This document shows positions 58,755-64,000 of a stretch of 64,000 nucleotides of DNA, one piece after another. Within the stretch, counting starts at the first letter, position 1, and the number at the start of each line of letters is the position of its first letter. The stretch is taken from the NCBI GenBank assembly GCA_963792175.1, contig CAWBVG010000003.1:62001-126000 (forward strand), given 5' to 3'. This DNA comes from CAWBVG01 sp963792175. GTDB taxonomy: Bacteria; Acidobacteriota; Vicinamibacteria; Vicinamibacterales; CAVVIG01. Below the pieces are notes generated by a model. The model made no database searches and had not been told where the DNA came from. It saw nothing but the letters and a program-made list of their open reading frames with translations. The position numbers and the translations under genes were made by a program.

Positions 58755-58912
58755 CCTCGCGGCCAGCAATCTGGTGATTGAGTGATTTGGTGATCTGGTG
58801 ATTGATTGGTGAATTGATTGGGTGGTCGATCGTCGATTGATCACGGCAATCACCAAGTCACCCAATTCATCTCACGATCACCCAATCACCAGATCACCTA
58901 ATCACCAGATGA
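58755..58912. repeat. Intergenic inverted-repeat array, GGTGATTTGGTGAT unit
   Basis: Left arm ctggtgattgagtgatttgg, then tgatctggtgattgattgg. Right arm caccaagtcacccaattcat, then gatcacccaatcaccagatc. Both flanking genes read minus. Unit differs from, but rhymes with, the TAATTGG family. Confidence 0.75.
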
Positions 58913-59632
58913 CTAGGCTTTGCGGTTGCTGAAGAAGTGCGCGTCGACGAACTGATCGATCATCGTCTGGTTGGCGGGATCGACCTTTTCGAACTGGACA
59001 CCCATGCCGACGCGCCGGTCGCTCCAGGCGACGCGCCCTTCGGCGTCGATGTCGCGCTTCGATCCCGGCATGCGGAACCGCACCTTGATCTTCGCGCCGC
59101 CCTCGAGCGGGCTGGTGGTGCGGATCGCGATGCCGCCGTGACTCAGGTTGAGCGTGAGCGCGGCGGCGATGGTGTTGCCGAAGCGGTACTGGATCGGAAT
59201 GCCGAGCACGACGCGCGGGCTGCTGCGGCGGTTGAAATTGTCGGGGAACAGATGCGGCGCCAGCGACGGCAGGATGTGCTGCACGGCGCTGTACTCGTTG
59301 ACGTAACCCGCGACCCCGAGCGCCGCCAGCTCGCGCACTTCCTCCGCGCTCGCGATCGTGCCGCTGAACACCAGAATCGGCAGCCGCCCGTCATCGAGCT
59401 TCCGGACCGACCGTACCAGCTCCACGCCGGGGGCGTGCGGCAGCCGCAGGTCGAGCACGATGAGATCGATCTGATCGAGATCGGCGCGGACCCGCGCCAG
59501 TAGCTCAGCGGCGCTCTTCACCGCGATCGCTTTGTGACCGGCGTTCTCGACAGCCGTCCGGAAACGATCGCGGACGAACGCGGTGTCGTCCGCAATCACG
59601 ACGGTCTTCGCAGTGACCGTGCTGCCCGTCAT
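58913..59632 (-). CDS. Response regulator with REC and PilZ domains
   Basis: 239 residues, intact. The receiver has AKTVVIADDTAFVRDRFRTA, phospho-acceptor Asp in DLIVLDLRLPHAPGVELV, LVFSGTIASAEE and a terminal YVNEYSAV. The PilZ domain follows: NRRSSPRVVLGIPIQYR (RxxxR-type c-di-GMP site), LNLSHGGIAIRT (D/NxSxxG), VGMGVQFEKV. It presumably couples phosphorylation with c-di-GMP binding, for example in motility. No kinase adjacent. Confidence 0.9.
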   Translation of the reverse strand: MTGSTVTAKTVVIADDTAFVRDRFRTAVENAGHKAIAVKSAAELLARVRADLDQIDLIVLDLRLPHAPGVELVRSVRKLDDGRLPILVFSGTIASAEEVRELAALGVAGYVNEYSAVQHILPSLAPHLFPDNFNRRSSPRVVLGIPIQYRFGNTIAAALTLNLSHGGIAIRTTSPLEGGAKIKVRFRMPGSKRDIDAEGRVAWSDRRVGMGVQFEKVDPANQTMIDQFVDAHFFSNRKA

Positions 59633-59719
59633 CCTGTAGCCTGCATTGCAGTTCTGCGCAGGTGTTCGCTATACTCGCGATCGTCCTGCCGAGCAGGATT
59701 CTAAGTGATCGGAGACCGT

Positions 59720-59985
59720 ATGGCCACCTGCCCCGAATGCGACGCCGAGATCGAAGTCGACGAGTTCGATGTCGACAAGGGCGACCAGCTCAGTTGCCCT
59801 GACTGCGGCTCCAACCTCGAGGTAGTCGGACTGTCTCCCATCGAGCTCGACCTCGCGCCCGAGGACGACGACGATGACGACGACGACGATGACGACGACT
59901 GGAAGACGACGACCTCGACGGTGACGATGACGACGACGAGGCCGAGGAGGACGAAGACGATAAGGACGGGGGTTTCGACGAATGA
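59720..59985 (+). CDS. LysW-like zinc-ribbon carrier protein with long acidic tail
   Basis: About 88 residues after one correction. MATCPECDAEIEVDEFDVDK and LSCPDCGSNLEVVGLSP form the LysW zinc ribbon (two CPxC-type pairs). LysW, the amino-group carrier of lysine/arginine synthesis, normally ends in EDWGE shortly afterwards. Here the tail continues as a run of Asp to W, and after a 1-nt deletion near 59900 as EDDDLDGDDDDDEAEEDED, ending DKDGGFDE at a stop overlapping larE. No LysX/LysZ genes are adjacent, so a carrier role for lysine is doubtful. Confidence 0.72.
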
Positions 59986-60791
59986 TCGACAAGGAGCGTG
60001 CGCTGTGCGACACGCTCGCGTCGCTGGGCTCGGTCATCGTCGCCTATAGCGGCGGCGCCGACAGCGCCTACCTGGCGTTCATCGCGCACCGGACGCTCGG
60101 CGACCGCGCCGTCGCGGTGACCGCCGACAGCCCCAGCTATCCGGAACGTCATCGTCAACTCGCCATTCAGATCGCCCGCGATTTCGGCCTGCGGCACGAG
60201 ATCATTCAGACCAGCGAGCTCGAGCGCCCGGAGTACCGGGCCAACCCGTCGAACCGCTGCTACTACTGCAAGCACGAGCTCTACACGCACCTGTCGCGCA
60301 TCGCCGCCGGTCGCGGCGCCGTCATCGTCGACGGCAACAACGCCGACGACCGCGGCGACTATCGCCCCGGCCGCCAGGCGGCGCGCGAGTTCGGGGTCCG
60401 CAGCCCGCTCGACGAAGTGGATTTGAGTAAGGAAGAAATTCGCGCGCTGTCGCGCCAGGCGGGTCTGCCGTCGTGGAACGAGCCGGCGTCGGCGTGCCTG
60501 TCGTCGCGGATCCCGTATCACACCGAAGTGACCGACGAGAAACTGCGCACGATCGAGCGCGCCGAGCAGGCGCTGCGCGCGCTCGGGTTCCGCGTGTGTC
60601 GCGTCCGGCATCACGACGATCTCGCGCGCATCGAAATCGCGCGCGACGAGATGCCGCGCGCCCTCGACCCCGACATGTCCGCGGCCATCGTTCGCGCGCT
60701 CAAAGAGGCCGGCTATCGCTACGTCAGCCTCGATCTCCAGGGCTACCGCACCGGCAGCCTCAACGAGGGACTGTTCCTGCGACCGGCCTGA
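59982..60791 (+). CDS. larE: LarE-family ATP-dependent sulfur transferase (PP-loop)
   Basis: 269 residues, intact. PP-loop VIVAYSGGADSAYLAFIAHR, sulfur-donor region SNRCYYCKHELYTHL with the conserved CxxC-like cysteines, VIVDGNNADDRGDYRPGRQA, SPLDEVDLSKEEIRALSRQA and EPASACLSSRIPYHTEVT. LarE makes the thiolated pincer cofactor of lactate racemase, but larB/larC are not here, so it may serve another thiolation. ATG overlaps the LysW-like stop by 4 nt. Confidence 0.9.
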   Translation: MIDKERALCDTLASLGSVIVAYSGGADSAYLAFIAHRTLGDRAVAVTADSPSYPERHRQLAIQIARDFGLRHEIIQTSELERPEYRANPSNRCYYCKHELYTHLSRIAAGRGAVIVDGNNADDRGDYRPGRQAAREFGVRSPLDEVDLSKEEIRALSRQAGLPSWNEPASACLSSRIPYHTEVTDEKLRTIERAEQALRALGFRVCRVRHHDDLARIEIARDEMPRALDPDMSAAIVRALKEAGYRYVSLDLQGYRTGSLNEGLFLRPA

Positions 60792-60799
60792 GCACGAAC

Positions 60800-63217
60800 G
60801 TGGACCGCAGAGATCGCGGTGCGCGCGGAGAAAATGGTTTCTCTGCGAGCTCGGCGGGCTCCGCGTTCGCTCACCTGAATTACGACGAGCTCCCGCCTGC
60901 GCGCCGCGCGCTTCGGCGGGCAAGTCGGCGGGGCAGCCTCGGTCTCGCGTTGGTCTTTCTGGCGCTGCACCTGCCATACATCCCGACGTCGCTCGAAGAT
61001 CTCGACTCGATCAACTTCGCCCTCGGCGTCCGGCAGTTCGACGTCGCGCACCACCAGCCCCATCCGCCCGGCTATCCGGTCTATATCGCGCTCGGCAAGC
61101 TTGTGCACGCTGCGGTCCCCGACGAAGCGCGCGCGCTCGCTCTTCTCAGCATCGTTGCCGGCGCATTGGGTGCGGTGGCGATGGCGGCGTTGTTCGGCCG
61201 CTTGACGGGCGTCGGCCGGTCGACGTGGGTGCCGGTCGCGCTGGGGCTGACGTCGCCGCTCTACTGGTTCACGGCGGCGCGGCCGTTGAGCGACATGCCG
61301 GGACTGGCCGCGGCGTTGGCCGTTCAGGCGCTGACGCTCGGCGTCGCCACGACGCGCGGATTGTGCGTGGCGGCATTCTCCGCCGGCCTGGCGACGGGGA
61401 TTCGCTCGCAGGTGGCGTGGCTCACGGTGCCGTCTGCTGGCGCGAGACAGTCGGGGCTTGGGGCTCGGGGCTAGCCGCGAAGACTCCCGTGACAGCTAGC
61501 CCCCAGCTCCTAGCCCCGGTCCCGTATAGCTAGCCCCGAGCCCCCAGCCCCCACGTCCCGTGCAGCTAGCCCCCAGCCCCTAGCCCCTGCGGCAGCCTTT
61601 GTCGCCGGCGTGCTCGTGTGGGCGATCCCGCTCGTGATGCTGACGGGCGGCCCGCGCGGTTACTGGCATGCGCTGTTCGACCAGGGCGCCGAGGATCTGG
61701 GCAACATCCAGATGCTCTGGACGCGCCACGGCGCCCGCGATATCGCCGACGCTCTGTACTACGCGTTCGTCGCGCCGTGGGCCGCATGGCCGTTCGCGGC
61801 AGTCGTTCTGGTGTGCGCCGGGCTCGGGATCGTGTGGCTGTGGCGGCACGAACGGCGTGCCCTCGCGGTCCTGGCCATCGCCTTCGGTCCTTACCTCATC
61901 CTCGACGTGCTCTTTCAGGAGACGTTCACGAGCCGCTATGCGCTGCCCCTGGTCGTGCCGCTGGCATACCTCGCCGCCTCGGGCCTCCGTTGGGCGCCGG
62001 CCGAGGCCGTCTGGCTGCTCGCCCTGCCCATCGCGATGTACGGCGCACACATCGGCGGCCGGTCGATCGCCGCGTACGCGCAGCAGAAGGCGCCGGCGTT
62101 TCGACTGCTTGACGACATGAAACGCGCCGCAGCAGCGACCGGCGCGCGGCCCGTGCTGGCGCCTGACCGGCGCGAGAGCTTCGATCTGCGGCGGCCGCTG
62201 CTCTGGATGGGAGGCGCCATGCCGCCGATCGCGCGCCAGCTCCCCGCGCCTCCGCAGCACGAATGGCTCGAAGCCGTCCGCTACTGGAACGCCGGAGGCC
62301 GGGAGCCGGTGTGGTTTCTCGTCGATCCCAGACGCACCGCCATCGACCTGGTGCAGCATGCCTCGCCGTTCGAATACCAGTGGCCGCTGCCGTATCCTGT
62401 CCTCATCAGCGGCGTCAGGCCGAACGACGTCAGCTGGTACGCCGTCGACCGACCCGAGTGGTACGTCGGAGAAGGCTGGGCGCTGACGCCCGAAGCGGCG
62501 GGAGTGGCGGCCGCGGACCATCGCGGGCTTGCCAGCGCGCCGATCGAAGGCTGGGTCCGCCGAAGCGCGTCGGGCGGCGTGCTGATGATCGGAGGACGCG
62601 TTCTCGATCCGTCGCGGCAACCGAAGCTGACGGTGATGTTCGACGACGGTTCCCCGGATCAGCGTTCGCTCGTCAGCGAGGTCCTTCAACCCGGCGCCTT
62701 CCTTCGTTTCGCCCCGATTCCGGCCGCCGCCGACGTCGCTGACGCGCGGGAGTACGCCAAGGTCGGCGTGCGCGCGACCGAGGGTGATGCCGTCGCGATC
62801 GAGCAGTTCGATGCCTCGCCTGCCCGCATACTCTTCGGCTTCGGCGATGGATGGCACGAGCAGGAGCTGAATCCACGAACGGGGGCGCGATGGCGATGGC
62901 TCAGCGAGCGCGGAGAAATCCGCCTGGGCTCGCGACCGACGGATCCCCTCAGGCTGCACCTCGAGGGCGAGTCGCCGCTGAAGTATTTCTCCCGCGGATC
63001 GCGGTTGAAGATTCGATCGGGCGATCAGGTGTACTTCGACTCGGTGTTGTCGTCAGACTTCTCGGTGACGGCGCAGCTGCCGCCCGGGGTTGGCTCCATC
63101 GTTCTCGAGACGGATCAGGTGTATATCCCCGCCGAGCATCGGTCGCTGTGGCGCCGTCTGGCCGACCAGCGGCATCTGGGCCTGCGCATCTTCAAGGTCG
63201 ACCTCCGTCCCCGCTAG
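60800..63217 (+). CDS. Large GT-C-like membrane protein interrupted by a repeat array
   Basis: N-terminal part (60800-61440): LVFLALHLPYIPTSLEDLDS, NFALGVRQFDVAHHQPHPPG with HPPGYPVYIALGK, then helices to GIRSQVAWLTVP. This is the DUF2723/GT39-like opening. After a 155-nt repeat it resumes at FVAGVLVWAIPLVMLTGGPR and runs intact through more helices and a C-terminal soluble region (WYVGEGWALTPEAAGV, FGFGDGWHEQELNP) to IFKVDLRPR. Without the repeat one continuous protein of about 750 residues is expected. GTG start uncertain. Function unknown. Confidence 0.6.
61440..61595. repeat. Repeat array inserted within a coding region, GGGGCTAGC/GCTAGCCCC unit
   Basis: Left arm cggggcttggggctcggggc; the right side has four or more copies of agctagcccccagcccctag-like units. 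Stops occur in all forward frames, so the host gene is broken. Same unit as 54582-54660. Confidence 0.8.
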
Positions 63218-63262
63218 CGACCTCCGTCCCTGCTAGCGACCTCCCGCTAGCCTCCGTCGCTA
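63218..63262. repeat. Short tandem repeat, CGCTAGCGACCTCCGTCC unit
   Basis: Two and a half copies of gctagcgacctccgtccctg-like sequence between convergent genes. Looks like a young version of the intergenic arrays, lacking a full complementary arm. Confidence 0.55.
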
Positions 63263-64000
63263 CAGCGGTTTCCGCGCCAGACACAGCAGCGAGCTGCCGA
63301 ACGGCTCGTCGAACCATCGGAGCCAGAGACTCTCTGCCCTGACGGCAACGGTCAGCAGCGCGTTGAGCGGAGCGGGCGGGACCGTGATGTCCTGCTCGGT
63401 TTCGCCCTCGGCCTTCAGCCCGCGCCGGCGCTGCAGGGCCCGGCCCAGCACCATCGGCAGGAACAACGTGGCGTTGGTGTACGTGATCCGTTCGACGACG
63501 AACCCGGCGGCCTCGAGGCGGCTTCGCAGATCGGCACGGCTGTAGCGGCGCCGTTCCCGGCTGAGCACCGAGTGGTCGCCCCGCAGGACCTCCATCGCCG
63601 CGACATTGACCAGGGCGTATCCGCCGGGCCGGAGCAGCCGATACATTTCTGAGATGGCTGCTCGTTCGTCCCCGTCCTCGAGGGAGTAGAGGACGTCAAA
63701 CGACGAGACCAGGTCGAACGCCTCGCTCGGGAAGGGCGCCGCCGTGACCGTCGCACGCGCAAGCCGCGTGCGCCCGGCCTCGCGGCCAAGGCGCAGACCG
63801 ACGGCCGACAGGTCGAAGCCGTAGGCGCGGCCGAATCGGGAGAGCAGATCGACGTTGGCGCCGGTGCCGCAACCGCAATCGACGAGGCGTGCATCGCGCC
63901 GCTCGCCGACCGCACGCTGCAGAAGGGGGGTTACGAAGGCTCGCAGGCCGCGGAACCAGAAGTGACGCGCCTCGGCGCGCGCGGTGGCGCGCAGCAGATG
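63260..64000 (-). CDS. Class I SAM-dependent methyltransferase (partial, runs off right edge)
   Basis: 247 codons in one open frame. ARHFWFRGLRAFVTPLL, motif I RLVDCGCGTGANVDLLSRFG, AYGFDLSAVGLRLGREAG, VTAAPFPSEAFDLVSSFDVL, EMYRLLRPGGYALVNVAA, a VLSRERRRYSRADLRSRLEA segment and a C-terminal helix pair ending SSLLCLARKPL. Resembles UbiE/type-11 methyltransferases linked to glycan or lipid modification. The N-terminus lies beyond position 64000. Confidence 0.85.
   Translation of the reverse strand, partial: HLLRATARAEARHFWFRGLRAFVTPLLQRAVGERRDARLVDCGCGTGANVDLLSRFGRAYGFDLSAVGLRLGREAGRTRLARATVTAAPFPSEAFDLVSSFDVLYSLEDGDERAAISEMYRLLRPGGYALVNVAAMEVLRGDHSVLSRERRRYSRADLRSRLEAAGFVVERITYTNATLFLPMVLGRALQRRRGLKAEGETEQDITVPPAPLNALLTVAVRAESLWLRWFDEPFGSSLLCLARKPL

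Overview
The window is GC-rich (visibly well above 60%), with GTG and TTG starts and many 4-nt stop/start overlaps. Gene content points to an Acidobacteriota genome of the Vicinamibacterales type: an orphan-permease fragment of the ADOP kind, an Oar-like TonB-dependent receptor with a carboxypeptidase-regulatory-like domain, a BMC locus with an aldolase, and a secreted CxxCH toroid protein. This placement is inference. Two segments (about 5.8-20 kb and 38-58.5 kb) carry many 1-nt frameshifts, often an extra base beside a CG. The rest is almost free of them. I read most of these shifts as consensus errors and annotate through them.

Layout. 1-6.9 kb: ADOP-type permease fragment, Uma2, TrmH/SpoU methylase, a GT-C-like membrane protein, a TonB receptor and a secreted partner. 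7-11 kb: a two-component pair, a nuclease and a membrane protein. 11-14.3 kb: a PLP enzyme, a DUF3179 protein with an in-frame TGA, and a methyltransferase. 14.3-18.3 kb: yebC-ruvC-ruvA-ruvB-fabH. 18.4-25.9 kb: LigD-type polymerase, AI-2E transporter, flavoprotein, queA, an unrecognised protein and rtcB. 25.9-34.6 kb: tRNA(CAT)-tilS-ftsH-folP-cdaA-cdaR-glmM-pdxJ, covering tRNA modification, membrane proteolysis, folate, c-di-AMP, cell-wall precursor and vitamin B6. 34.7-38.9 kb: a compact bacterial microcompartment locus (class II aldolase, one BMC-H, three BMC-P, a Cys-rich small protein, a 2-hydroxyacid dehydrogenase). 39-43.5 kb: metallophosphatase, nth, DUF72, an ArsC/Spx-like protein with an in-frame TGA, queE and queC. 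43.5-54 kb: sensor kinase, AlaX, CxxCH toroid protein, PBP4-type peptidase and a Gld-like ABC system. 54-57.4 kb: peroxiredoxin, then an ArsR/P1B-ATPase metal operon with a perfect 15-2-15 operator. 57.4-64 kb: CorC/HlyC protein, REC-PilZ regulator, LysW-like carrier plus LarE, a large membrane protein and a methyltransferase.

The strongest novelty is a pair of probable selenoproteins. In both the DUF3179 protein and the ArsC/Spx-like protein a TGA replaces the first Cys of a family CxxC (giving UxxC), the reading frame continues on both sides, and a compact hairpin follows at bacterial SECIS distance. The DUF3179 hairpin carries a GGUCU loop like the E. coli fdhF element. The second theme is a set of repeats: most intergenic gaps hold a long hairpin whose arms are built from short locus-specific units, and related palindromic pieces sit in frame inside several genes.
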